A DNA stretch of 64,000 bases from Frigidibacter mobilis (GTDB taxonomy: Bacteria > Pseudomonadota > Alphaproteobacteria > Rhodobacterales > Rhodobacteraceae). The stretch lies in contig NZ_CP012661.1 of the NCBI RefSeq assembly GCF_001620265.1, forward strand, positions 930,001 to 994,000, given 5' to 3'. A program made the position numbers and the translations under genes. How positions within the stretch are numbered: the first letter of the stretch is position 1; each line of letters opens with the position of its first letter. Positions 40,842 to 49,989 of this stretch are shown piece by piece. The notes beneath the pieces are model-generated. The model did no database searches. It was not told where the DNA came from and was given only the letters and a program-made list of their open reading frames with translations.

Positions 40842-41791
40842 TGCAGCCGGATCCTTGGGTCGAGCAGGGAGTAGAGAATGTCGATGACCAGATTTATCAG
40901 GATGAAGATCGCGGCCACCGTCAGGATCACCGCGCGCACCGTGGGATAGTCGCGCTGCTCGACCGCCGTCACCAGCATCCCGCTGAGCCCGGGCCAGTTG
41001 TAGACGAACTCCACAAGCACCGTTGACCCCAGCAGGATGCCAAGCTGCATCCCCACCACCGTGATGACCGGCCCGAGTGCGTTGCGCAGGATGTGCCGGC
41101 GCACGACAAGACGGCGCGTCAGCCCTTTGGCGGTGGCGGTGCGCACCCAGTCATGCCCGCGCATCTCCAGCACGCTGGCCCGCGTCATGCGGAAGATGAT
41201 CGTCGCCAGATGCAGGCCCACCGTCACCGCCGGCAGCAGCAGCATCCGCAGATGCGCCACCGGATCGCTTGCAAAGGCGATGTAGCCGCCCGCGGGCAGC
41301 CAGCCCAGAACCTGCGCGAAGAGGTAGATGAACAGCGTGCCGACCACGAAGCCCGGAACCGAGGTCAGCAGCGCGTTCAGCCCCGAGGCAACGATGTCAT
41401 AGCCCGAGCCCGCGCGCAGCCCCGCCAGCGTTCCCGCAGGAATCGCCACCAGCAGTGCAAGCACCGTCCCCGCCGCGATGATCTCCAGCGTGCGGGGCAG
41501 GCGCAGCGCGATGGCCCCCGCGATAGATGAGCCGTCGATGATCGAGGTGCCGAAATCCAAACGCATACTGCCGGCCAGGAAGTTCAGGTATTGCAGGCCG
41601 ACGGGCTGATCCAGCCCCATCTCGGCCCGCAGGTTGGCAATGGCCTCGGGCGTGGCGCTGCCGCCGCCGGTCGACAGCAGCAGCTCGGCCGGATCGCCGG
41701 GCACGATCACCAGCATCAGGAAGATGATCGTGCCGACGACCAGCAGCATGGCCGCCGCGCTGGCCAGACGGCGCAGAAGAAATCCCGCCAT
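40838..41791 (-). CDS. ABC permease, DppB-like
   Basis: 317-aa inner-membrane permease with six predicted helices. The DppB-type N-terminus is FLLRRLASAAAMLLVVGTII, the motif PGDPAELLL follows, and the EAA loop is RTATAKGLTRRLVVRRHIL. It pairs with the DppC-like half of the downstream fusion. Its start coincides with the end of the binding-protein gene. Confidence 0.93.
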   Translation of the reverse strand: MAGFLLRRLASAAAMLLVVGTIIFLMLVIVPGDPAELLLSTGGGSATPEAIANLRAEMGLDQPVGLQYLNFLAGSMRLDFGTSIIDGSSIAGAIALRLPRTLEIIAAGTVLALLVAIPAGTLAGLRAGSGYDIVASGLNALLTSVPGFVVGTLFIYLFAQVLGWLPAGGYIAFASDPVAHLRMLLLPAVTVGLHLATIIFRMTRASVLEMRGHDWVRTATAKGLTRRLVVRRHILRNALGPVITVVGMQLGILLGSTVLVEFVYNWPGLSGMLVTAVEQRDYPTVRAVILTVAAIFILINLVIDILYSLLDPRIRLQ

Positions 41792-43326
41792 CAGGCCAGC
41801 GTGGTTTCTTCAAGGACGAAAGCCGTCGATCCGTTCAGGAACCCCGGCAGCGCCTCGAACCCGCCGACCGACACGGTCATCGCATGGGCCTGCGTGCGCC
41901 AGTTCAGCGGCACCTGCGGCACCTCTTCGTAATAGGCGGCGTAAAGCTCCTGATAGATCGCCTTGCGTTTTTCTACGTCGGGCTCGGTGCGGCCCTGCAT
42001 CAGCAGCCCGTCGATCCGCTCGCTCTTGAAGCCGAAGGATTGCAGATAGGACGGGTTGCCCGAATACAGCAGCGAGAACAGTGCGTCGGGGTCGTTGAAC
42101 GTGCCCGATGTGCCATGCACGGCAATGTCATAGCGCCCCTCGGTGCCCGCGGTCACCCGGCTGCCCCAGTCCGGCAGGTCCAGCGTCGCGTTGATTCCGA
42201 TCATCGCCAGATAGGCCTGCACGACCGAGGCCGTGTCCTGGTGCATCCCGTAGGTCGCCGTGGCCAGCAGGCGGCAGTCAAAGCCGTTCGGATAACCAGC
42301 CTCGGCCAGCAGGGCCTTGGCCTTTTCCATGTCATAGGTGAACTCGTGCTCGGGGTCGGCCAGATCGAAGGGAGAACCTTCGGGGTTCGGCAACCCGTAG
42401 AGCGGCTCCCCGCGGCCGGCAAAGGCTGCATCGACCACATCCTGCCGCTCGATCGCATAGCCAACGGCCTGCCGCACCCGCGGATCGGCAAAGGGCCCGT
42501 CGGTCACGTTGAACAGCAGGAACATGAACGGCCCCAGCGTGGATTTCATCTCCAGCCTGCCAGAGGCCTCGACCGTGTCGAACTGGGTCCAGGGCAGGTA
42601 TTCGATCAGGTCGACATCGCCCGCCTCCAGCGCCGAATAGCGCAAGTTTTCATCGGCATAGGCGATGAAGCGGATGCCGGCCAGATGGGGCTCGTCCGGC
42701 ATGTAGAAATCAGCAAAACGCGCGACCTCGATGAACACTCCGCGCTCTTGCGCGCCAAGCGTGAAGGGGCCGCAGCCGATGACATTGTCCTCGGTGCTCT
42801 TGGCCGAGATGATCGGCGAGCAGTAATTGGCCAGCAGGTTCAGGAAGATCGAGCTGGGGGCAGACAGGGTGATCCGCACGGTCTTGTCGTCCACCGCCTC
42901 GACCGTCTCGATGATCGCCAGATCGCTTTTCAGGAAGGCAGTCGATCCCTCCTTGGTGATCTCGTTCAGCGAGAACACCACATCGGCGGCCGTCACCGGA
43001 TCGCCGTTGTGGAACACCGCATTGTGGCGCAGCGTCATCACCAGAGTTTGCGGGTTGGTCCACTCATAGCTCTCGGCCACTTCCGGCTGCAGCTCTGCGG
43101 CGGCGTTGTAGCCCATCAGGCCGCGGAAGATCGACAGCTTCACGGTATTGGCCGCGCCGCCGGTGTTGTCGAAGGGTTTCAGGCTGGGTGGAAAAGTCGA
43201 CAGGCCGAACCGCAGCACGCCCCCGGTCTGTTGCGCCCGCAGGCCGCGCGGCAGGGCAAGGGCGGCAAGTCCGGCCCCCAGCCCCACAAGGACAGAGCGG
43301 CGCGACGTGGTCAGGGTATCTTTCAT
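41791..43326 (-). CDS. ABC substrate-binding protein, SBP_bac_5 family (Tat-exported)
   Basis: 511-aa periplasmic receptor of the DppA/OppA/NikA fold. The N-terminus has a twin-arginine signal (TTSRRSVLVGLGAGLAALAL, cleavage near LRAQ). The mature region shows LRFGLSTFPPSLKPFDN, NPQTLVMTLRHNAVFHNGDP and VRQAVGYAIERQ. ATG 43326 follows GAGGTTCCC. First gene of the operon leading into the permeases, ATPases, creatininase and oxidase. The ligand is not identifiable; Tat export suggests folding before export. Confidence 0.92.
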   Translation of the reverse strand: MKDTLTTSRRSVLVGLGAGLAALALPRGLRAQQTGGVLRFGLSTFPPSLKPFDNTGGAANTVKLSIFRGLMGYNAAAELQPEVAESYEWTNPQTLVMTLRHNAVFHNGDPVTAADVVFSLNEITKEGSTAFLKSDLAIIETVEAVDDKTVRITLSAPSSIFLNLLANYCSPIISAKSTEDNVIGCGPFTLGAQERGVFIEVARFADFYMPDEPHLAGIRFIAYADENLRYSALEAGDVDLIEYLPWTQFDTVEASGRLEMKSTLGPFMFLLFNVTDGPFADPRVRQAVGYAIERQDVVDAAFAGRGEPLYGLPNPEGSPFDLADPEHEFTYDMEKAKALLAEAGYPNGFDCRLLATATYGMHQDTASVVQAYLAMIGINATLDLPDWGSRVTAGTEGRYDIAVHGTSGTFNDPDALFSLLYSGNPSYLQSFGFKSERIDGLLMQGRTEPDVEKRKAIYQELYAAYYEEVPQVPLNWRTQAHAMTVSVGGFEALPGFLNGSTAFVLEETTLA

Positions 43327-43657
43327 GGGAACCTCGGCTGTTGGGAGAAGCGCGGGCTTGCTGCCCGTCATTTGCCCCGGATCGAACCCTTCTTCGGCCG
43401 CGGCGTCCAATCGAAAAAGTTTGTAGGCCGGATAGATTTGTTTGGCGCCCATTTCGCCCGACCTGACCAGATCCTGCTGCGGACGGGTCCCACCCTGTTG
43501 TTCAGGATGGCCCAGACGGGGCCGTGGCGTGACCTGCCGGAAGAATTAGGAACACGGGTCCAGCGGCTGCCGCCCGGTCCGGCGTCGGACCGAGGCAGGC
43601 TACGGGGGCCGATTATGGAGCACCGAGCACGGCGACCCCAGCCCCAAGGGCCGGGCC
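43327..43657. other. 331-base gap, possible degenerate transposase scrap
   Basis: Contains the promoter of the upstream Dpp-type operon. On the plus strand, 43447-43575 reads a segment with TGPWRDLPEELG, similar to the APWRDLPE motif of IS5-family transposases, but it continues only briefly and has no inverted repeats. I regard it as a possible relic only. Confidence 0.3.
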
Positions 43658-45173
43658 TCAGCGAGGTTGCGAAAACGATCTGCGGGCAGATGCAACGATC
43701 CGGCCCACCGGCAGGACGGATCCTGCGAACAGCAGCAGTCCGGCCAGCAGGATCGCCACCGCGCCCGGCCGCTCTATGAACACCATCGCGTCGCCCCGCG
43801 ACAACAGCATCGTGCGGCGGAAGTATTCCTCCATCATCGGGCCAAGCACGAAGCCGATCAGCAACGGCGCCGGCTCGAACCGCCAGAGGCGCAGCGCATA
43901 GCCGATCAGTCCGAAGACAAGCACCGACCAGATATCGAACAGGCTTTGATTGATGCTGTAGGCGCCGATGCAGATGATGGCGACGGTCGCGGGGTAGAGG
44001 AACTCTCCGGGCACTTTCAGCAGCCGCACCCAGAGCCCGATCAGCGGGATGTTCAGGATCAGCAGGAACAGGTTGCCGATCAGGAAGCTGACCACCAGCC
44101 CCCAGAACAGCTGCGGATGCTCGTCGATGATACGCGGGCCGGGCGTGATGCCGTGAATCATCATTGCCCCCAGCATCAGCGCCATCGTCGGGCTGCCGGG
44201 AATGCCGAGGGTCAGCGACGGGATGAATGAGGTCTGGGCGGCGGCATTGTTGGCTGATTCCGGGGCGACGACCCCCTCTATGGCCCCGGTGCCGAACTTG
44301 CCCCGGTTGGGCGAGATCTTCTTTTCCAACGCATAGGCCATGAAGCTGGACACGGTCTGCCCGGTGCCCGGCAGCGTGCCAAGGACGGCCCCCAGGACCG
44401 AGCCCCGCGCAATGGGGCCGGCAGAGGCGCGCGCCCTCTGCCTCCGTGGGCAGCATGTCGGCAAGGTGGAATCGGCCGCGCAACACCGAGCCGGCCGGAT
44501 CGCGCATCGAGGTGATGACCTCGGACACACCGAACAGGCCCATAGCGACGATGCCGATATCGATCCCGTCGCGCAGGTCGAGCGAGCCGCCGGTAAAGCG
44601 CGTCTGGCCCGAGGTGATGTCGAGCCCGACCGTTCCCAGCAGCACGCCCAGAAACACCATCATCGCACCGCGCACCGCGCCGGTGCCAGACACCGCCGCC
44701 GCCGAGATCAGCCCCAGCAGCATGATCGCAAAGTATTCCGCCGGGCCGAACAGCAGCGCGAAGGTGGCAAGTGTCGGCGACAGGCCGGCCATGATCCCGA
44801 TGCCAAGCACGCCGCCCGCGAAGGATGCGATCGCGGTCATGAACAGCGCCACCCCGGCGCGGCTGGCCTTCGCCATCGGATAGCCGTCGAGGCAGGTGAT
44901 GGAGGCCGAGGGCGACCCCGGAATGTTGAGCAGGATCGAGGCGATGGAGCCGCCGTATTCATTTCCGTAATAGACGCCGGCAAGCATCACCAGCGCCGCC
45001 TCGGGTGGCAGGTGGAACGTCACCGGCAACAGCATGGCGATGGCCGCGAGCGGACCGATCCCCGGAAGCACGCCGACCGCAGTGCCCAGGAACACCCCCG
45101 CAAGGCAGAGCAGCAGGTTGATCGGGTCCGTCGCCGTGGCAAGGCCCAGGGCAAGATTGTTCAGAACGTCCAC
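43658..45173 (-). pseudogene. tctA: TctA-family TTT large membrane subunit with one-base frameshift
   Basis: Two frames together give a full-length TctA of about 504 residues. The first part (45173 to ~44436) has VGVLPGIGPLAAIAMLLPVT and NIPGSPSASITCLDGYPMAK. The second (~44433 to 43658) has LGTLPGTGQTVSSFMAYALE, LGIPGSPTMALMLGAMMIHG and the remaining helices. The break is in the GGG run at 44434-44436: removing one G joins LPTEAE to ARASAGPIARGS with family spacing, and the total length is 3n+1. The start is GTG 45173. Sequencing error or recent decay are both possible. Located in an operon with tctB, a BMP protein and tctC. Confidence 0.82.
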
Positions 45174-45203
45174 AGTGCCATCCCTTTCCGGCGCAGGCCG
45201 ATG

Positions 45204-45650
45204 TCAAAACCCTCGGATTGCAACGAGGGGCACCTGCAGCAGCCGGATGAACATCAACCAGGCCAGCCCGGTCAGCACGCAGGCCAGGATGAGCCGCCAC
45301 AGCCACCCGGGCCGCCGCGCCGCAAGGCTTGCCGCCAGCGCGGCCCCGAAGGTCGCGGGCAGCACGCCGGCAAAGGGCGAGAGCAGCGCAAAGCCCGCCA
45401 TAGCCCCGGCGACGGCAAGGATCGCCAGCGCATCGGCCGGCTCCGGTTGCTGCGCGCGGCGCAGGTCGATCAGGATGCTGCAAAGCGCGAGGGCGATGAC
45501 GCAGATCCCTGCCATCAGCGGGAAGGCCCCCGGCCCAAGGCGTCGCGGCGTGCCAAGGTCAAGCCCGGTGGCGGCGCCAAGGACGAAGGCCCCCCCGACG
45601 CCGAGGACCGCGAGGTTCCCCGCCTGGGCGATCAGCGCGCGGCTACGCAT
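45204..45650 (-). CDS. tctB: TctB-family TTT small membrane subunit
   Basis: About 148-aa membrane protein with four hydrophobic helices (LAVLGVGGAFVLGAATGL, PLMAGICVIALALCSIL, LAVAGAMAGFALLSPFAG, LILACVLTGLAWLMFI) and the LGPGAFPL feature of TctB. Three tandem ATGs (45656, 45653, 45650) follow GGAGC; 45650 has the best spacing. The start overlaps the BMP gene, so it is translationally coupled. The partner tctA lies 30 bases downstream. Confidence 0.82.
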   Translation of the reverse strand: MRSRALIAQAGNLAVLGVGGAFVLGAATGLDLGTPRRLGPGAFPLMAGICVIALALCSILIDLRRAQQPEPADALAILAVAGAMAGFALLSPFAGVLPATFGAALAASLAARRPGWLWRLILACVLTGLAWLMFIRLLQVPLVAIRGF

Positions 45651-46557
45651 CATCATGCTCCAGCGCGAATTCCGGCCCGTCATAGCTTTCCGGCACCTCC
45701 ACCTCGCCGCGGGCGATCCGACCGGAAAGCTCCTCTATCTCACGTACCAGCGCCGCGGGCACATCCGCGCCCATCGTCAGGTGCACGGCCCCGCCATTGC
45801 TAAGCCCGAAGGCCCGGACCTTTGCCGGCAGCGCCCCGGCCTCCATGTCGGTGATCGCCTGCAACACGCCCAGGTCGATCCTGGCCTCGGCCGAGGCCAG
45901 GAAGATGTCGGGGCGGATCCTGCACCAGTCCAGCGCATTGCCGATCTGCCGTGCGCGGCCCGCGCAGGCCTCTATCGCGCCGTCACGGGCGCCGTTGAGC
46001 ATCGTGAACAGGATATCCGCTCCGGCCGCGATTTGTGCATCGGCCCAACGGCGCGTCGTATCGTTCGCATCTTGCGTGCCGCAGAAGGCCGTCAGCAGGC
46101 GCACCCCTGCCGCCGCGTGCCGCACCCCGCCGGCAAAGGCGGCGCGCCCCTTCAGGCCCGGACGGACCCGGTGCCCCGAAAGGTGGGCCACCGTGCCCGT
46201 CTGCGTCATCCGGGCGGCGAGATAACCGCCCAGAAACGCCGACTGTTCCTGCAAGACATCATAACTGGCGACGTTCGGCGCGATGTGGTTGCCCTGAACC
46301 AGCGCGAAGAGCTTGCCCGGATGCCGGCGCGCAATCTCGGGCACCACCCTGTCACCCTGGCCGCCAACGAAGACCAGCCCGTCGAGCCCGTGCAACCCGC
46401 GCTCGACGGCCGCGGTCATTTCGGCGGGGTTATAGGCGATGCCCGACAGGATCTCGATACGGTGCCCCGCTTCCATCGCCGCCTTCGCGCCGGCAAACGC
46501 CGAAGCATTGAAGCCCCGGTCTGCCAGTTCGCCGACGAAGAGAACGCCAATCCTCAC
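45643..46557 (-). CDS. BMP-family (PnrA/Med-like) substrate-binding protein
   Basis: About 304-aa protein of the basic membrane protein/PnrA family, whose members bind nucleosides for ABC importers or act as sensors. Motifs are RIGVLFVGELADRGFNASA, VFVGGQGDRVVPEIARRHPG, ASYDVLQEQSAFLGGYLAA and GADILFTMLNGARDGAIEA. No signal peptide is visible, unlike transport receptors, so it may be cytoplasmic, perhaps a ligand sensor. GTG 46557 (AGAAGG upstream, four-base overlap with tctC) fits better than ATG 46590. A BMP gene inside a TTT operon is unusual. Confidence 0.78.
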   Translation of the reverse strand: MRIGVLFVGELADRGFNASAFAGAKAAMEAGHRIEILSGIAYNPAEMTAAVERGLHGLDGLVFVGGQGDRVVPEIARRHPGKLFALVQGNHIAPNVASYDVLQEQSAFLGGYLAARMTQTGTVAHLSGHRVRPGLKGRAAFAGGVRHAAAGVRLLTAFCGTQDANDTTRRWADAQIAAGADILFTMLNGARDGAIEACAGRARQIGNALDWCRIRPDIFLASAEARIDLGVLQAITDMEAGALPAKVRAFGLSNGGAVHLTMGADVPAALVREIEELSGRIARGEVEVPESYDGPEFALEHDDA

Positions 46558-47510
46558 TTCACGGCGACCTTCTGGGCGGGGACTTTCCAAGCCTCATACT
46601 GGCTGGTGATGAAAGCTGCGAAATCCGCATCGAGCGGCGCCAACTCGATGCCCCAGGTGGCGAACTGCCCCGTCACCGCCGGTTGAGCCAGCACTTGGGC
46701 AACGGCGGCGTCGATCTTGGCCGCGATGGCGGGGTCAAGCCCCGCGGGCGCGCTGAGGCCAAGCCAGTTTTCGGCAACGATGTCATACCCCAGCTCGCGG
46801 AAGGTCGGCACCTCGGGAAGGACGGCCAGGCGCTCGGGGGAGGTGACGGCGAGCGGCACGGCAGTGCCTTCCGCGATCAGGGGCAGGTTCTGGGTCACGG
46901 CGTCGAACATGGCGGCGATGATGTCGGCGCGAAAATCCAGGACCATCGGCCCCGACCCTTGATAGGGGATATGCTCCATCTCCGCGCCTGCTTCGGCCTT
47001 GAAGGTCTCTGCCACCAGATGGCCCCACGATCCGACACCCGACGAGCCATAGTCGAGCGATCCCGGCGCGGCCTTCGCCTTCGCCACGAAGGCGGCAAGG
47101 TCGGGTGCCTCCAGCTCTGGCTGCACGAACAGCGCAAGATGGCTGGCCCCGAGATAACTGACATGGGTGAAATCCGTCACTGGGTCATAGCCCGCTTCGG
47201 GCATCAGTGTGGGGGCGATGCTGAACGGCGTCAGGTTCGACAGCATCAGAGTGTAGCCATCCGCGGGTGAAGACTTCAGTTCGCCCGCCGCAATGGTGCC
47301 CGCCGCGCCGGGCTTGTTCTCGACCACCACCTGCTGCCCGAGCGACTCGGTCAGATGCTGCGCCAGAAGCCGGGCAACAAGGTCGCTTGCGCCGCCGGCA
47401 GGGAAGGACACCAAGATGCGCACCGGCTTTGTCGGCCAGTCCTGGGCGAGGGCGGGGGGGGCGAGGCAGATGAGCAGGGCGAACGTGATGGATCTGATCG
47501 GCAGGGTCAT
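46554..47510 (-). CDS. TTT-system substrate-binding protein (Bug/TctC family), third copy
   Basis: 318-aa periplasmic receptor. A Sec signal (IRSITFALLICLAPPALAQ) is followed by VRILVSFPAGGASDLVARLLA and VVENKPGAAGTIAAGEL, and DYGSSGVGSWGHLVAETFKA is also typical. ATG 47510 has TTGGAGCCTGTC upstream. First gene of the operon tctC-BMP-tctB-tctA, divergent from an RpiR-type regulator with repeated operator-like sites between. Confidence 0.92.
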   Translation of the reverse strand: MTLPIRSITFALLICLAPPALAQDWPTKPVRILVSFPAGGASDLVARLLAQHLTESLGQQVVVENKPGAAGTIAAGELKSSPADGYTLMLSNLTPFSIAPTLMPEAGYDPVTDFTHVSYLGASHLALFVQPELEAPDLAAFVAKAKAAPGSLDYGSSGVGSWGHLVAETFKAEAGAEMEHIPYQGSGPMVLDFRADIIAAMFDAVTQNLPLIAEGTAVPLAVTSPERLAVLPEVPTFRELGYDIVAENWLGLSAPAGLDPAIAAKIDAAVAQVLAQPAVTGQFATWGIELAPLDADFAAFITSQYEAWKVPAQKVAVK

Positions 47511-47582
47511 GACAGGCTCCAAGGCTGTGCGGGGCGGTTCATGAAACCATACACATCAGGATGCGTGCGGAGGGCTCAATAA

Positions 47583-47598
47583 GAAACCAAGATTTCAT
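47583..47598. promoter_or_regulatory. Candidate RpiR operator, copy 1
   Basis: GAAACCAAGATTTCAT, with inverted GAAA/TTTC ends. It matches the site at 47781 in 14 of 16 bases and lies 73 bases upstream of the tctC start. Confidence 0.5.
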
Positions 47599-47780
47599 AG
47601 CGGAAGGAAATGCCGCGAAACTCGCGGTAAACAGCGTGGCTTGGCCTGAAAAGAGGCACGATAGTGATCAACGGAACCCTAGTTTCACCTCCGCCAAGCG
47701 CGAATCGTGCATAAATGCCGGGACCTTCGCTGTCGATGCGGAGACCTTGACAAGCAACCGCCCGGACTCCCATCGTTCAG

Positions 47781-47796
47781 GAAACCTTGATTTCAT
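47781..47796. promoter_or_regulatory. Candidate RpiR operator, copy 2
   Basis: GAAACCTTGATTTCAT sits immediately upstream of the RpiR-type start at 47805. Together with the copy at 47583 it frames the divergent promoter region. GAAA-N6-TTTC spacing fits sites bound by MurR/RpiR-family dimers. Confidence 0.5.
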
Positions 47797-47804
47797 GGGA
47801 CGAC

Positions 47805-48641
47805 ATGCCAGACCCATCCCGCTTCCTCGATCTCATCCGTGCGGCCTTACCCGACCTTCATCCCGCAGAGCGCCGGCTCGGCGCGTTCCTTCTCGACTTC
47901 CCCGGCGAGATGGCAAGCTACGATGCGCAGGAACTGGCCCGGCTTGCGGGGGTCTCCAAGGCCACGGTGTCGCGCTTCGTCCGCAGGCTTGGTTTTCCCT
48001 CCTATGAACAGGCCCGGCGCGCGGCGCGCGAGGAAGGGCGCACCGGATCGCGCCTTTATCTTGGCCATGCCGAGGCAGAGGATTTCACTGACCTGTCGGC
48101 GCAGATCGAGGAAGAACGGTCGAACCTGGAATGGACTTACCGCCGCCTGTCGGTCCCGGCGCTGGACGCTCTTTGTGCCCGCATCCTGTCCTCCCGCAAG
48201 GTCTGGGTGCTGGGCCAGCGGATCAGCCAGAACTTTGCCGGCTACCTTGGCTGGCAGTTGATGAAACTTGCAGACGATGTCGTCTCGATCCCGCGGGCCG
48301 GCGAGACGCTTGGCGAGCACATAGCCACCATGCGCCCCGAGGATTGCGTGATCCTGTTCGCCCTGCGCAGGCGCGCGGCGGGGACCGATGCCGTGATCGA
48401 CGAGATCTTGCAGCGGGGCAGCGCTCTGGCGCTCATCTCCGATGAGGGTATGGCGGTGCGGGCAGACGTTCCCTGGCATTTCCAGTGCCAGACCGGTACG
48501 ACCGGGCCTCAGTTCAACCATTCGACGGTTCTGGCGCTGTGCCACCAGATCATGCTGCGAACCAGCGCGGCCGCGGGCCCCGCCGGGCGCGCCAGCCTGC
48601 GCCGTGTGGAGGAGATCAACGAGAGGATCGGGGCGCTTTGA
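47805..48641 (+). CDS. MurR/RpiR-family transcriptional regulator
   Basis: 278-aa regulator. The N-terminal HTH_6 (residues ~15-85) includes HPAERRLGAFLLDFPGEM, LARLAGVSKATVSRFVRRLG and FPSYEQARRAAREE. The C-terminal SIS domain (~115-270) has KVWVLGQRISQNFAGYLGWQ. The SIS domain usually binds a phosphosugar or other small ligand. It likely controls the divergent tctC-BMP-tctB-tctA operon (inference). ATG 47805 is preceded by GGGACGAC. An upstream TTG at 47787 is possible but falls inside the candidate operator. Confidence 0.87.
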   Translation: MPDPSRFLDLIRAALPDLHPAERRLGAFLLDFPGEMASYDAQELARLAGVSKATVSRFVRRLGFPSYEQARRAAREEGRTGSRLYLGHAEAEDFTDLSAQIEEERSNLEWTYRRLSVPALDALCARILSSRKVWVLGQRISQNFAGYLGWQLMKLADDVVSIPRAGETLGEHIATMRPEDCVILFALRRRAAGTDAVIDEILQRGSALALISDEGMAVRADVPWHFQCQTGTTGPQFNHSTVLALCHQIMLRTSAAAGPAGRASLRRVEEINERIGAL

Positions 48642-48689
48642 CTGGAACTGGCAGCGCCGGGCCCCCGAGATGTTCCCTCTGGTTGGAAT

Positions 48690-49793
48690 TTGCACCAGCC
48701 TTTTCGGGGGCAGCGACACTTTACCCAAGACCTGAGCCTGCGCGAACCGCAGGGGCGGGTGCAACTCCTCGATGCCCCGCCGGGGGACGCGGAACAGGCG
48801 ATGGCGGCGCTGAATGAGCTGGTGCGGCTGTCACGCCTCGATCCGGAGTGGAGCTGGAGCCGGGCCGCCATCATCTCCCGCGACTGGCGCCGGCTCGCGC
48901 CGGTGCGCGCCTATGCCGAGGCGCTTGGCATCCCGGTCGAGATGGCCAACGAGAGCCTGCCGAACATCTGGCGCCTGCGCGAGATGCAGGCCTTCGTGGC
49001 GGCGCTGCGCGCGGATCCCGCAAGTCTGCTGGGGATCGCCGACCTCGTGGCCCTTGTGAACGTGCTCCCCCAGAACCGCTGGACTGACCTGATCGCCGAA
49101 GGCATCGCCACCTTGGCCCGCGAGCTTGCGGACAAGACCATGCCGGTGCCGGATCTGGTGGAATGGTTCGCCGAGTGGAGCCGCGACACCCGCAGCGAAC
49201 AACGCGGCTTGCTGCTGCTGACGGCGCACCGCGCCAAGGGGCTGGAGTTCGACGACGTGGTGATCTTGAACGGCAGCTGGGACGCACTGTCCAAAGGCGA
49301 GGATGCCGACGCGCCGCGCCGCCTGTTCTACGTCGCCATAACCCGCGTCCGCCGCAGTCTTGCGATTATGGCCAGCGGAGCGCACACGATCCTGCGCGGC
49401 GAGAACGTCCTGCGCAGGACGGTGAGCCCAGACCGGGAACGGGAACTGCCAGCGAGCCATGCCTACCAGATGCCGAGCCTGAAGGTCGTCGATCTGTCCT
49501 GGCCCGGTAGGCTGCGCTCCGGCGACGCGTCGCTCGCCGCCATCACTGCGGCGCGCATCGGCGATCCGGTCCGGCTGGTCGCGGAGGGGGAGGCGTGGCT
49601 GATCCGGGACGCGCAAGGCCATACACTTGCGCGCATGGCGAAATCCTGGTCGCCGCCGCAGCACCGATCTTTCGTTCGCGGTGAGGTCGGCGCCGTCGTG
49701 CGTTGGCGCAAGGCGGACAGCAAGGAGGAATACCGCACCCATATCCGCCGGGAGGAGTGGGAAGTGGTGCTGCCGGAGTTGGTGTTCGACTGA
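48690..49793 (+). pseudogene. 3' fragment of a RecQ/UvrD-type ATP-dependent helicase gene
   Basis: About 367 codons matching the C-terminal part of large alphaproteobacterial RecQ-family fusion helicases. It holds late superfamily 1 motifs, LLTAHRAKGLEFDDVVILNG (motif V) and RRLFYVAITRVRRSLAIM (motif VI), then a conserved tail ending VRWRKADSKEEYRTHIRREE. The N-terminal RecQ domain and Walker motifs are absent. The frame opens only with TTG at 48690, and similarity appears to begin near 48720. The missing 5' part was lost before or beside the RpiR gene, so this is a truncated remnant, probably non-functional. Confidence 0.75.
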
Positions 49794-49940
49794 GCTTGCG
49801 GAACGGTGGTCTACCGTCAACCGGGCCATATGGCTTCTAGGCCCCGCCTCGCGCTCGCCGTGGCTTAAGAAGCAGTTGTCCGCAACCGCTGGGTGCACCC
49901 AACGACGTCCCGGCCGGGTCTCGGGGTCGTCAATCGCAGT

Positions 49941-49989
49941 TCCACAGGTTTCTTCGCTCACCGCCGCCCCACACTCAGAAACCTGTGGA
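49941..49989. repeat. Perfect 13-base inverted repeat
   Basis: TCCACAGGTTTCT (49941-49953) and AGAAACCTGTGGA (49977-49989) form perfect arms with a 23-base loop. The right arm runs into the tandem repeat at 49982. The position, just outside the att site of the island, suggests a recombination or regulatory site; a T-tract is absent. Confidence 0.7.

Noticed and set aside
43447..43575. Transposase relic (TGPWRDLPEELG)
   Set aside because: The match to IS5-type transposases is one short motif; no inverted repeats or further homology, so not annotated as a mobile element.
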